Assembly (NCBI GenBank): GCA_021030905.1
Contig: JAGFMI010000002.1
Location: 2,666,001 to 2,730,000 of the forward strand
DNA: 64,000 nt
Reading direction: 5' to 3'
Source of the DNA: Pyrenula massariospora
Taxonomy: Eukaryota > Ascomycota > Eurotiomycetes > Pyrenulales > Pyrenulaceae
Shown here: positions 12,272 through 21,535 of the stretch, piece after piece
How the letters are laid out: the number at the start of each line of letters is the position of its first letter
Numbering within the stretch: position 1 is the stretch's first letter
The notes under the pieces: generated by a model
Told to the model about the DNA's origin: nothing
Databases searched by the model: none
What the model saw: the letters and a program-made list of their open reading frames with translations, nothing else
Position numbers and translations under genes: made by a program

Positions 12272-12724
12272 CTACGGCATTGGCGGATCCTCTTCGATAC
12301 AGGCGATCAGAGACCATTCCATTAGAGCCGCTTCTCTGTGGGGCTTTGCGCCCTCGGTGTATGCCGCGCTGGACTGGTACCTAGCATATTCGGCAAAGCT
12401 TGCGTACTGTCTCACCGCCACCAAGTCCCAGGGAGTGTCGTTCTGGGCGAGAAGGTTCGTGACCGAAGTTGAATACAGGCGATACTCGCCAGGCTTGATG
12501 CCGACCTGCTTTGCAGCATCGGCACCAGCGGGTATATAGCGACTGTAAAAAGCTTGACGTCCCGTCACAGGTTCGAGAGAAGCGAACGGCGACGACGAGG
12601 GATAGCTGGCCTTGTCATTGAAGCGTAGCATGTGAATGACTACCACCTGCTTGTCTTCCGGGAAGCGGTGCAACAAGGCAAGATAATCCTTGGGTTTGAT
12701 GGGAGTGTGGCCGGAGTCTGTCAT
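12272..12724 (-). CDS. Small DUF1330-like (dimeric alpha/beta barrel) protein
   Basis: This single exon encodes 150 residues if the ATG at 12724 is used. The frame is open further upstream, but that extension is translated from a 31-nt tandem duplication and is probably not coding. The pattern VVVIHMLRFNDKA near the N-terminus, GRQAFYSRYI, then WDLVAVRQYASFAEYARYQ and AALMEWSLIAC at the C-terminus matches the ferredoxin-like alpha/beta barrel layout of DUF1330 and related small enzymes. Such proteins often act as monooxygenases, cyclases or decomposing enzymes in fungal pathways, but no catalytic residue is diagnostic here. It is divergent from the methyltransferase gene at 13365, sharing a 640-nt promoter region, which suggests joint regulation. 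Its role in the cluster is inferred. Confidence 0.72.
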   Translation of the reverse strand: MTDSGHTPIKPKDYLALLHRFPEDKQVVVIHMLRFNDKASYPSSSPFASLEPVTGRQAFYSRYIPAGADAAKQVGIKPGEYRLYSTSVTNLLAQNDTPWDLVAVRQYASFAEYARYQSSAAYTEGAKPHREAALMEWSLIACIEEDPPMP

Positions 12725-12731
12725 CGGTACG

Positions 12732-12793
12732 GTGTCCCGCGCTCGTGTGAAATGAGGAACGTGTGTCCCGCGCTTGTGTGAAATGGGGAACGT
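12732..12793. repeat. 31-nt direct tandem duplication
   Basis: Two adjacent copies of 31 nt (12732-12762 and 12763-12793) begin GTGTCCCGCGCT and differ at two positions. They lie in the presumed leader of the DUF1330-like gene and read through in frame if translated. Confidence 0.9.
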
Positions 12794-12917
12794 AATAGTG
12801 GGCGCTTCTTGGTGCCGTGTTCTCAAGAACAGAAGTCAATATATCAACCGACGACTCTATCTATTTTAAGCTTCTCGGGTTTACTCCTGCACGGGTACTA
12901 CACATTTCCGCATCGTC

Positions 12918-12927
12918 CACTATCGGA
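12918..12927 (+). promoter_or_regulatory. Shared CACTATCGG word, copy 1
   Basis: The word CACTATCGGA lies in the divergent promoter. Related words occur at 13141-13150 and 15364-15373, all within upstream regions of cluster genes. It could be a binding site of the cluster regulator; this is a pattern match only. Confidence 0.3.
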
Positions 12928-13140
12928 AGTTTCAGCCACTTACTATCTCTTGATGCGCCGCCGCCTTTCCTATTAAGGGGGAGGCCTAGCTACGTGCGCA
13001 TGCGGATTCTCTCTTTGCGAAAACCTAGGATAATTAGTTATGCTTTAATATAGCAGGTTTCCGAGTTCAAAGATTATTGCGACTACATATAGATCCGATG
13101 GAAAAATGTAAATTCCCCGACTGGGGAAAATGCTGTGTTC

Positions 13141-13150
13141 TACTATCGGA
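13141..13150 (+). promoter_or_regulatory. Shared TACTATCGG word, copy 2
   Basis: TACTATCGGA is followed directly by GTCTTCGG, so TCGG triplets are repeated at short spacing about 220 nt before the methyltransferase start. TCG/CGG spacing of this type is what Zn2Cys6 dimers prefer. Confidence 0.3.
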
Positions 13151-13364
13151 GTCTTCGGTTCCCGAGGGTTTTGACCGATCCGAATACTCAATTGCCCAAA
13201 GCGAAGTGAGACGATCTTCTCTCCCAAGCAAAAGCCTTATCCCTTCTCCGCGGAGCGCGTCTATTCACAAAGCGATGAACCAGTCTCATCTCTGACCCAT
13301 CCGTTAAGTTCTGTGTTTTGACCATACTTACTTCCGACACATTCGTCCCTCACCTCATGCCGGA

Positions 13365-14405
13365 ATGGGTTCGAACGCCCAGAACCCTGATTTGGAGGTT
13401 ACCAACATCTTCAACTCATATGTTGCCGCCGTGGCCATTGGTGCTGCTTGGGAAGTCGGGCTCCTCGATGAAGTGAGAAGGCAAGATGAGGTGGACATCA
13501 ACGACTATGCCGCGGAGCACGATCTTGACAGACTCTCGATACAAGGCCTTGCTTCATCCCTGTCCGTGGTTGACATCATACAACGCCAGAAGGACATCAT
13601 CAAGCGAGGCCAGCTCTTTGAAAGTGCCTATCGGACCAAGGGTCTTTTTCACTGGCTTGCTCTCGGCTCTGGACCCCTATTCTCACGCATGCACTGTATC
13701 CTGCGCAACAAGAATCGGATCGGGGATTACTATTCACGGGACTCTGCTGCCATAATCTATGCTTGTCGTGATGCGAACGTCCAATACTTCGACCCAGCCT
13801 TTCTGAATGCCATCAACTCATCTGATTGCGAGCCACACTCTGTCGTGGACCTGGGAAGTGGAAGTGGTGAGAGGTTGATGCAACTATTAGATCGCTATCC
13901 TCAGAGCACTGGCATCGGCATCGATATTGCTGGACCCGCGATAGAAGTCGCTATGGATGAAGCTGTGAGGCGCGGGTATGGCGGTCGCCTGTCGTTTTTC
14001 CAAGGCGACGTCCGTGAATTGGACTATCGGGACGAGTTCTCTCAGGTTGATCTTCTGACATCATTTCTGATGGGTCACGACTTTTGGCCTCGAGAAAGGT
14101 GTGTTACATCACTACGGCGACTTCTGGCGGCATTTCCCAACGTTCGACGGTTCTTCCTGTGCGACACTATGAAAATCTTGATCGATAACCCGCAAACGAA
14201 ACAAGTTGTCGAAGAGAAGAACATGCCCATTTTTACCTTGGGATTTGAATTCGGACATGCTTTGATGGGCATCTCCCTGCCTACGGTAGAGGACTGGGAA
14301 GGCGTGTTCGAAGAGGGAGGTTGGCATTGTATCAAGCAACACCATATGATGCCGCCTTCTCTTTCCATCATCTTCGAGTTGCAACCAGCCTCGCTCGCTC
14401 GATAG
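13365..14405 (+). CDS. Putative 2-oxo-acid C-methyltransferase (MppJ/MrsA-like)
   Basis: This intronless gene encodes 346 residues. The N-terminal helical part (about 1-150) is followed by a class I SAM-binding domain with motif I VVDLGSGSGER (160-170) and the acidic end of strand 2, GIGIDIAG. Two further blocks are striking: MGHDFWP (His238, Asp239) and GFEFGHALMG (His298). In bacterial phenylpyruvate C3-methyltransferase MppJ, and by relation 2-ketoarginine methyltransferase MrsA, a His-Asp pair and a later His at nearly the same positions hold a non-haem iron that binds the 2-oxo acid (from memory of the family). I infer methylation of the beta carbon of a 2-oxo acid. The next gene, on the same strand, is an amino-acid dehydrogenase, which would make or consume such an acid. 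A generic O-methyltransferase is the main alternative. Confidence 0.78.
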   Translation: MGSNAQNPDLEVTNIFNSYVAAVAIGAAWEVGLLDEVRRQDEVDINDYAAEHDLDRLSIQGLASSLSVVDIIQRQKDIIKRGQLFESAYRTKGLFHWLALGSGPLFSRMHCILRNKNRIGDYYSRDSAAIIYACRDANVQYFDPAFLNAINSSDCEPHSVVDLGSGSGERLMQLLDRYPQSTGIGIDIAGPAIEVAMDEAVRRGYGGRLSFFQGDVRELDYRDEFSQVDLLTSFLMGHDFWPRERCVTSLRRLLAAFPNVRRFFLCDTMKILIDNPQTKQVVEEKNMPIFTLGFEFGHALMGISLPTVEDWEGVFEEGGWHCIKQHHMMPPSLSIIFELQPASLAR

Positions 14406-15729
14406 TGACGAATCGATTGATGCCGAGGTGAAATGTGGCGAAAGATCCCTTATTGGGCAATCTTCTTTTCGTTATGGAGAGTAAGCCTGATCTGACTTGA
14501 AATAAAATGCCCGTTCAACCAGAAGATGTTATTTCCAGACAATGCACTGCGATTTCTTTTTGCGTTTGCCAGTGAAGTGGTTGCATATTTGACTATTATC
14601 GAACCTTTACTGTCTAATCGCCTTGTTTGCGAGAATCTCGTAATTTATATTGGATCCAAGGGGACCACGAGATCGAATTTAGATGTATGCATTGCTAATG
14701 TACATATTATACCTAATTGTCGGTAATAACGATTATAGCATGCAGTGATGTAAATAGCCGAGGACTCCGTGATTTGTGACACTGAGTCCCCGCCTGAAGC
14801 ATGCTTACAAGAAACTTGCTGGTGCTGCTGACTTCGACCCAATACAAGACGAAGAAAGAGTTTCCATGGCTCGCAACACTTACTTCTTCCTAGTTTACCT
14901 AGAGAATACTGGAAAACCTGTCTAAGCCATGACTCCTGTCGTGTCATGATATAAGAGGTGATAGTGGTAAGGGGTTATTGCGGTGTTGATCAACCCTTGA
15001 CCGAAGATCTCCATAAACCACTGGATCTCCAGCCACCTTATTTGTGGCTTAGTGTGTCAACTCAAATCAGTTAGTATGCCCTTACGTGTGCTACAGTGTG
15101 ACATGTCATACCAATTAGAATGTCGACCATTGCGTCCTCAACCACGTAGAGAGATGGTGCTGAGAATCGTAGAGCTGAAACAGCACTCAAACCTTCGTAC
15201 GACCATCACGCGCTAGGCTGAATCTAAGCCTTGCGCACAATAAGGATCATCCAATCGAATCACCATGTAGTCTTCCATATGGATCTTCGCAAAGTCAGTG
15301 CAAAGAGGTATTAGCCATACATAGTAGACCCTACACATTATTTCAACCGCAATCACTTGTCTTCACTATCGGTCACTTCGGAGCATTCGCCACTTCGGAG
15401 TATCGGTCGTTTCGTAGTGTGATGGTGGCTCTGACCATCGGCTTTTTTTCGCATGGAACACTCGGTAGCCGATAGGAGTGTATAGGGGACATGAGGTCAA
15501 TGGCCAGTAAGCGCGTTTCAGGTGGTGAATGTTTTACCGATATCAGTGCACGAATGTCTTTTATATAAGTTTGTGTACAGTCTACTACAGCTTTCCCATT
15601 CGACTTACACCGCAAGCCCTACCAATGCCCAGGATCTGATTTCCCGCGCAATTCTATTCCATCTATAATTGCGTAGTATACGCGTCATATACGTACAAGG
15701 TCTCGTCTAGTCCGGCTACTTTCACCATC
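14406..15729. other. Intergenic region before the dehydrogenase-VOC gene
   Basis: The region has no coding signal. It is AT-rich around 14500-14740. Close to the downstream gene, at 15364-15410, lie CACTATCGG and two CACTTCGGAG words 16 nt apart, followed by TATCGGTCG. Confidence 0.5.
15364..15410 (+). promoter_or_regulatory. Cluster of TCGG words before the dehydrogenase gene
   Basis: CACTATCGGT (15364-15373) is followed by CACTTCGGAG twice and TATCGGTCG. The spacing of TCG/CGG words resembles Zn2Cys6 sites, and the first word is shared with the divergent promoter at 12.9-13.2 kb. Binding is not shown by sequence alone. Confidence 0.35.
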
Positions 15730-18153
15730 ATGGAACCCAGCTTTGGTTTAGGCAACCAAACTGAAAATTCTGCCGATGCAAACCACGTCTCAAGCAACAT
15801 ACCGCCCTATAAAGTGGAAAATGGGCGCTGTGTCTGGCATTGGCGAGATGAGAATACCGAGGCAGAAGGTTGGATAGTCATTGACGCTCCGGTCCCTACC
15901 CTTGCAGGGGGTGGGTTGTTCTTGCAGGGGCAGGCAACACTGATGGAAGTATGTGATGTGGCTAGCGCCATGAGCGCAAAGCTGGCTGTATCGTGCACGC
16001 GCCAGGTTGTTGGTGCTAAAGGAGGCATTCGGTTCCCTCACTGTGATCCACGGGCTGGTGGCGTTCTGGAAAGATTCATACGCGACAACGCTGCGATCAT
16101 ATCGCAATACTGGGGAACTGGTGGAGATCTCAACACAAACCATGCAACTATCGATGAACACTGCAGAGTATATTGCCCTACGTCGAGTAGCACGGCCCTC
16201 TCGATATTACCGCGGAGTCTAAATCCTCTCGGATCGGCCAATGTGGATGTGGCCGGTCTTCTCCAAGAAAGAGTAGAAAAGATTGGATGGCCTGTAAGAG
16301 ACTTTTCTGCTGGATATGTCATGGCCACCACCCTGAAGAAGCTCTTATTGCGTACGAACCCAACTATCCTCGGCCGGGCCCGCTTAGCATTACAAGGTTT
16401 CGGCTGTGTGGGCGCTGGTTTCGCCGAGGCAGTTCAGAAAATGGGAATTGGCCGGGTAGTGGCTATTTCCAGCCAATATGGGTTCATCGAGGACAGCGTA
16501 GGGATCGACTGCACGGCCGTCGAGGCACTTCGCCGGCACAAAAGGGAGAGTGGCACAAGTACAGAGTTCGAACTCAATTGCTTGGAAGCTGGCCTCGCGG
16601 AATGCCAGCTAGGTTCTGACCTGTACATCCGGCGCAAGGACGGTTCAACAGAAGAGGATCACCTTGTCGATTTCTTGTCGGCGGCAAGGGCGGAGATATT
16701 CGTTCCGTGCGCAGGGCGCTACATCATTACTTCTAACGTGATTAATACTCTTATACGCAAGACCTTCACGGGCGTGCCTCCTAACTCTCGGTTCATACTA
16801 TCCGGCTCCAACAGCGCTTTCAATCTAGCGGAACCGAAGGCTTCCTACCTGTCGCAGCTAGACGATTATTCGATCAAGATGCTGCCAGAGTGGGTGAGCA
16901 ACTCGGGCACTTCAAACCTTTTCATGCGAGCTTGTAGTGGCCTCGCCCTCAAGGGTCATGCTAGTGCCAATCTCAGAGCCTGCGCAGATGATACGAATGC
17001 ATTCATAGACACTATTTTCTCCAGAGTTGGAGACGATCTAAGCTCCACATCATTGTGGAAAGTCGCCGAGGAGGTTGCGACCGCAAGAAGAGAGGCAGGC
17101 GTTTCGAATCTGCTGGGTGTCGAGAAGTTGACCCATTTGACTCTCATGACACCTGACGGGCAGCGATCCAGTCAAGTCTTTCAGAAAATTTGCGGTGCCA
17201 TACACGTCCAGCACAGCAAGAAACTTCGTTTGCCCGGCTCGGGGGATCCGACTTTGGCAATCGCTCAACTTCCACTACAAGAACGAGAGCCAGGGACTAT
17301 TGGTCTTATCATGCACTTCTCTGTGTACAATTTGATGAAAGCACGCCAGTGTCTCGCATTCGAAGGCGTCGGATTCGAGGAAGAGGTGTTGGCGGATGGA
17401 TCTACAGAGCTCGCACTCACAGGCGAAGAGGCTGGCTATCATATCAAGTTGCGTCAAACTCCAACTGGAAGATGGTTCTCGCTGGACTCTGAAGACACCA
17501 CAACCGCGACAATATCAATTGCTGGTGCCGTGAAGCAACTTGATCACTACGCCGCAGTCATGCCGAATGCCGCCGCAGCCAGGATCTTCCACGAACGCTT
17601 CCTAGGATTCAAATTGATCCGAGAAATGACTCTGAATGTTGGTTCGGCGCCAGAAGGCGAAGTAGACTCATTGATGTTTATTATGGGGCTCCCTCATGAT
17701 AGCAAGCGATCTGTGGTCCTCACCGAGGGCCTTCTGCCACAGTGTCTTTTCTCAAAGATGCTCTCAAAGAAGACCCACCCATTTGTTCATCATGTGGCTT
17801 TCGAGATTGAGGACGTCGAAACTGCATTCTCTGCGGTTAGGAGTGCCGGCTGGGCCACGACCCAAGAAAGCACCAGCCTCGACCTAGCCAGTGGGCTCCG
17901 CCAGTTTTTCTTGAAAGACGACGGTGTTGGTTGCAGCTTGGAGATGATCCAGCGCACTGAGAATTCTCCTGCGCCACCTGACGCTCAAGTAACAAACACG
18001 ACACCGCTGGTACCCATGCGTCCCGACGATGCGCACCCACAGGTTGATGCCTGTCTCCCCAAAAGACAGTCGAAAGGTGCCAGCGGCCAAGGGGACTATC
18101 GCGAGGGTAACATTATCTTTCTAGCCAAGGGACTGGATGCCGTCCTTGAGTAG
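15730..18153 (+). CDS. Fusion of ELFV-type amino-acid dehydrogenase and VOC domain
   Basis: This intronless gene encodes 807 residues. Residues about 60-145 form the dimerisation/substrate domain of Glu/Leu/Phe/Val dehydrogenases, with the lysine-bearing GAKGGIR at 95-101 and GTGGDLNTN at 129-137 in place of the usual catalytic Asp loop. Residues about 190-470 form the NAD(P) domain: ALQGFGCVGAGF (220-231) has the dinucleotide glycines, and CAGRYIITSNV and ILSGSNSAF correspond to family blocks. After a divergent linker, about 600-742 is a vicinal-oxygen-chelate domain: LDHY (His606), VHHVAFEIED (His687/688) and SLEMI (Glu738) supply the two-His-one-Glu metal site of HPPD, glyoxalase and epimerase enzymes. 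The N-terminal half would interconvert an amino acid and its 2-oxo acid; the C-terminal half could oxidise, isomerise or epimerise that acid. Residues 745-807 look disordered. Substrate is unknown. Confidence 0.85.
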   Translation: MEPSFGLGNQTENSADANHVSSNIPPYKVENGRCVWHWRDENTEAEGWIVIDAPVPTLAGGGLFLQGQATLMEVCDVASAMSAKLAVSCTRQVVGAKGGIRFPHCDPRAGGVLERFIRDNAAIISQYWGTGGDLNTNHATIDEHCRVYCPTSSSTALSILPRSLNPLGSANVDVAGLLQERVEKIGWPVRDFSAGYVMATTLKKLLLRTNPTILGRARLALQGFGCVGAGFAEAVQKMGIGRVVAISSQYGFIEDSVGIDCTAVEALRRHKRESGTSTEFELNCLEAGLAECQLGSDLYIRRKDGSTEEDHLVDFLSAARAEIFVPCAGRYIITSNVINTLIRKTFTGVPPNSRFILSGSNSAFNLAEPKASYLSQLDDYSIKMLPEWVSNSGTSNLFMRACSGLALKGHASANLRACADDTNAFIDTIFSRVGDDLSSTSLWKVAEEVATARREAGVSNLLGVEKLTHLTLMTPDGQRSSQVFQKICGAIHVQHSKKLRLPGSGDPTLAIAQLPLQEREPGTIGLIMHFSVYNLMKARQCLAFEGVGFEEEVLADGSTELALTGEEAGYHIKLRQTPTGRWFSLDSEDTTTATISIAGAVKQLDHYAAVMPNAAAARIFHERFLGFKLIREMTLNVGSAPEGEVDSLMFIMGLPHDSKRSVVLTEGLLPQCLFSKMLSKKTHPFVHHVAFEIEDVETAFSAVRSAGWATTQESTSLDLASGLRQFFLKDDGVGCSLEMIQRTENSPAPPDAQVTNTTPLVPMRPDDAHPQVDACLPKRQSKGASGQGDYREGNIIFLAKGLDAVLE

Positions 18154-18770
18154 TCCCCAAGAAAATTGCTGGTCTTTCTTGTTGGTTGATGCGCTGCGTT
18201 TATATACTACCATAGTAAGCAACTTGATCTGAACGAGGTTTAGCACTACGTCTTCGTCCTGACCTGACACTGTACTGGAGAGGATACGGTACATAGATAG
18301 TGTGAATACACTGCCTGTTGGCTACGCCTTGTTTACCTGCTAGTATAACCGATTACCTATATGAGTTTATACGAATAGGTTAATATAAAAGCTTATTTGC
18401 TAAAATGTATTAGATTAATAACATATGCATGTGTTAATCAAGTACTTAAATCTGACTTTTAACGTCTAATAGTTGAGGTAGGTAGGTAGGTTGGCTAGTC
18501 AGCCTGGTGGGTCACCTAACAGGTGGGTTACATAGTATTATTTATTGCCTTAAATCGGTTGCGTTTGTGAATCGGCAACCTGGCAGTACTTTTGGTACCA
18601 TTTTGCGACGATGCTTCCAATGAAAATCGTCAAAAACGTGCGTGACTCACTTAGCAGTACTCTCAGGTAGATAGGTGTGAAGTCCTCAGAGTTGTTTTCC
18701 GAGGAGTCGAAACGACCTAAATGTGGAAGGGTCGATGATTCTACTATCTAGACATTACGATTGTTAACGA
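18154..18770. other. AT-rich intergenic region before the LINE fragment
   Basis: A very AT-rich stretch (18340-18480) is followed by GGTAGGTAGGTAGG-type repeats (18476-18492). It looks like transposon-derived or RIP-affected DNA; no gene was recognised. Confidence 0.5.
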
Positions 18771-19817
18771 ATGAACTGCGCCTTAGATCAACTAGTACCA
18801 AAGAGGAATAGCGTAAGCAAACGGAGCAAACACACAAACCACCCCAGATTGGTCATACCACGCTACTCGCCAGGCTCAAGGACAAACCCCACTGAGGGCA
18901 GGTCGAAGAAAACGGCGGCTGAGGACTTCATAGGGTGGCTGGGCACCTTGACGGGCAAAGAACTTGGGGTATACACGGATGGCTCGAAGGGCAACGATGG
19001 CCTGGGCTACGGCTACGCCATATTTCGAGGGAATAAGCGGATAGACGACCACTCGGTAGTCTTCGACGCAGAAGCAGTAGGGGCATGGAGGGGCCTAGAG
19101 AGCGCCCTGGGGCTAGTGGATTATGCTGCGGCCACTCTACCAACAGTTTGGGCATGCCTGGACAACATGGCAGTAATATGGTGTCTGCGAGGGAATGCCT
19201 CAGTGAACTCACAGTGGGTATTCCTCAGATTCCACGAAGCGGCCGACAGACACGATATACGTGTCAAGTGGTGCCCTGGATATATGAGCATAGAAGGCAA
19301 CGAGCTAGCGGGCGAGCTGGCAAAGGATGGCGCAAGGGCGACAAAAGACCCAGAGGCGGGCCCTACGGTAGCTGGCAACAAGTTACACGCACGACTCAGA
19401 TTCAGGAAGTCCTATCACCACCATTGGGCAGCGGTTCGACGGTGACTATCTGCCAGATACAAATAATGGGAGTTAGGCTACGAAATGCAATGCCCACCTG
19501 AACTGGAGGTGCTTGGAAGGAAAGATTTGCACCTCTGCTTAACTGGGGACTTTGTGTGGTATCACAAGAAGTACAAGCACGGCGACGCAAAGACGACTTG
19601 CTCTCGCGGGAGAATTAAAGGACCGGAGCACCTAGTGCACTGCCCAAGGACGCTGGCATTATTCCGGCAGTGGCAATGGCCAGCGGATAGATTGAAGCTT
19701 TGGCCTATTACGACGGAGGACAAGCGACGCTACGTGGAAGACCTACTCGACGCCCCAGAGGCTTTCAAGGACTTCCTAGCTGTTACCGGCTTTTACACGC
19801 GCATATGCACTCGATAG
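18771..19817 (+). mobile_element. Disabled 3' fragment of a LINE (non-LTR retrotransposon)
   Basis: One frame encodes the RNase H domain and C-terminal zinc-knuckle tail of fungal Tad/I-type LINEs. YTDGSKG, FDAEAVGAW and CLDNMAVIW carry the first three acidic RNase H residues; the fourth motif reads GNELAGELAK, so the usual Asp is Gly. Two in-frame stops follow (TGA at 19443-19445, then TAA near 19463), after which the same frame continues as a tail with KHGDAKTTCSRGRIKGPEHLVHCP, a CCHC knuckle whose second Cys is Arg. Reverse transcriptase and endonuclease are absent, so the copy is 5'-truncated and inactive. C-to-T changes at the stops would fit RIP or ordinary decay. It separates the dehydrogenase gene from the second methyltransferase. 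Confidence 0.85.
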
Positions 19818-20719
19818 GAAGCGTACTGAACCCTGATGATGACCCGGCCCACCCTGAAACGGCGCGTCCACAAGACATTGGCTGTTAGGCGCACGACTGG
19901 CGCGCCGAGAGCCCCTCAAGTCTAAAGTCTTCACAGGCGGTCTGAGAAGACTACCCTGTAATGACCTCAGGCACATACGGCGGGAGGAAACTCCCCTTTT
20001 CAGTTCGTACACTGGCGGGCTATGCCCCAAGTGCTGATAGGCTTGTCGAGGCCTTTAGCTAAGCCGCTGGCACGGCGAGGCTCGGAGGAATAGGAAAACC
20101 ATTAAAACATCTCTCTTGTAGCGCACTTGCGCGTGACACAGGACTTGCGTCCTTCGGAAGCTTGGCAACTATGCACACTAGACACTGGCTGACGGCCCAG
20201 ATATTTCATAACCCACTCGAGGAATAGCTGAATGACTTCAACTGGCGGAAGGAGTTTAGTGAGAATGGACTGAAGTCCACACGCCGTAAGGCAGGGTTTG
20301 CTGAACGACCTTCTGTACGGTAGTATAGATAGCAGGCTCAGCACGCTCCATGGACCCCATGAGAGGTCTGACAACGCTGCTATGCAGCGATGTCCTGAGC
20401 GTCGTAGATTACAACAACAAAGAAACGACCCAAACGAGCAAAACCACCGAACGGACCGAACCTACCAAATCTACGAAAACGACGAGAATTACCGAACCGA
20501 CCGTACCGAAATGACACAAAACTAGCAAAACAATCGGGCTATTTCACAGTGCCATGTAACTGATACTATACGGGGGCATGAGGAAACGTACAACACATAT
20601 AATCCTCCTCATTGCCAAGTTTATCCAAAGTCGATTGCTCTCATATAAACCCCATCGTTACACTCGTCTCGCATTCTGAACCTACGCACATACAGTCCCG
20701 GCGTCTACTGCTTTTCGTA
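19818..20719. other. LINE 3' flank and promoter of the second methyltransferase
   Basis: The first part probably includes the LINE 3' untranslated region. A repeat-like AC/GA-rich stretch with several ACCGAAC words lies at 20411-20530. A short promoter and leader precede the ATG at 20720. Confidence 0.45.
20411..20530. repeat. ACCGAAC-rich imperfect repeat
   Basis: Several imperfect ACCGAACSGACCG words occur in a low-complexity, almost T-free strand. This is non-coding and lies between the LINE fragment and the methyltransferase. Confidence 0.5.
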
Positions 20720-21535
20720 ATGACATCTGAAAAGCAGATTGGGCTTGGTCTCGACAGCCCGGAGTTAGCAAGTCATTATGATATGGCAAGCCAGTTTCAG
20801 TACGAGGCCGGACAGACGCTTGCCAAGAAGTTGGATATCACCGCGGGAAAAGAGGTCCTGGACGTCGGTTGCGGGACTGGCTTGTTAACTAGTCACATCG
20901 CAGCAGTGGTGGGCACAACGGGTCGTGCCGTGGGAATCGACCCACTCGAAACGCGCGTCAAACTTGCCAGGGGGAGGAGTTCGACGGATGCGGAGTTTGC
21001 CGTCGGGAGCGTGTATGACCTCTCCAGTTTTGCGGCAAACAGTTTTGATTTTGTTATTCTGAACTACGTGCTTCACTGGGTTGAAGACAAGACACTTGCT
21101 CTGAAAGAGATACACCGTGTCCTGCGACCTCAGGGACGTCTTGGTATCGCAGGCGGCTCCGGGGAGCATGTCCCTCCATTCCTGCAAATCAGATCGTTGA
21201 TACTGTCCAGGAAGCACTATAGCCTCGATGCAGAAGAGGCCATGCACGGCGCCCCAAGACATGATGGGCGCAAAGATATGGAAGATCTGTTGAGGCACGT
21301 TGGGTTTGACAGTGCCTCGATCTTCAATTTTGAGCAAGCATTAGTCACAGAAACTGCGGCAGAGATGATAGACTGGGTTGAATCGAGCTCGTTTGGAAAT
21401 TATTTCGGCCACCTTCCGGAACCTCTACGTCGGCGAGCGAGGGACGAAGCAGCAGTAGAGTTCGAGAAAATGAGGACTGATGGCGTGATTCGCATGCAAC
21501 TTACGTCCATGGTCGTGGTGGCGGTGAAGCCGTAG
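20720..21535 (+). CDS. Class I SAM-dependent methyltransferase (type 11 like)
   Basis: This intronless gene encodes 271 residues from the ATG at 20720; the frame upstream to 20612 opens only from a TTG. Motif I is EVLDVGCGTGLL (about 45-56), the strand-2 acid is in AVGIDPLETR, and the post-motif block FDFVILNYVLHWVED and RVLRPQGRLGIAGG are typical of methyltransferase-11 enzymes that modify small molecules in fungal metabolite clusters. It resembles UbiE/TdiE-type enzymes rather than protein or RNA methyltransferases. It lies between the dehydrogenase fusion and a Zn2Cys6 regulator, so it may act late in the same pathway as an O-, N- or C-methyltransferase. Substrate cannot be predicted. Confidence 0.85.
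   Translation: MTSEKQIGLGLDSPELASHYDMASQFQYEAGQTLAKKLDITAGKEVLDVGCGTGLLTSHIAAVVGTTGRAVGIDPLETRVKLARGRSSTDAEFAVGSVYDLSSFAANSFDFVILNYVLHWVEDKTLALKEIHRVLRPQGRLGIAGGSGEHVPPFLQIRSLILSRKHYSLDAEEAMHGAPRHDGRKDMEDLLRHVGFDSASIFNFEQALVTETAAEMIDWVESSSFGNYFGHLPEPLRRRARDEAAVEFEKMRTDGVIRMQLTSMVVVAVKP

Larger units (their letters stand above)
12725..13364. promoter_or_regulatory. Divergent promoter region
   Basis: This 640-nt region separates the minus-strand DUF1330-like gene from the plus-strand C-methyltransferase gene. It contains a 31-nt tandem duplication next to the DUF1330 start and two copies of a CTATCGGA word (12920-12927 and 13143-13150) that recurs before the dehydrogenase gene. Regulatory function is inferred from position. 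Confidence 0.45.
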
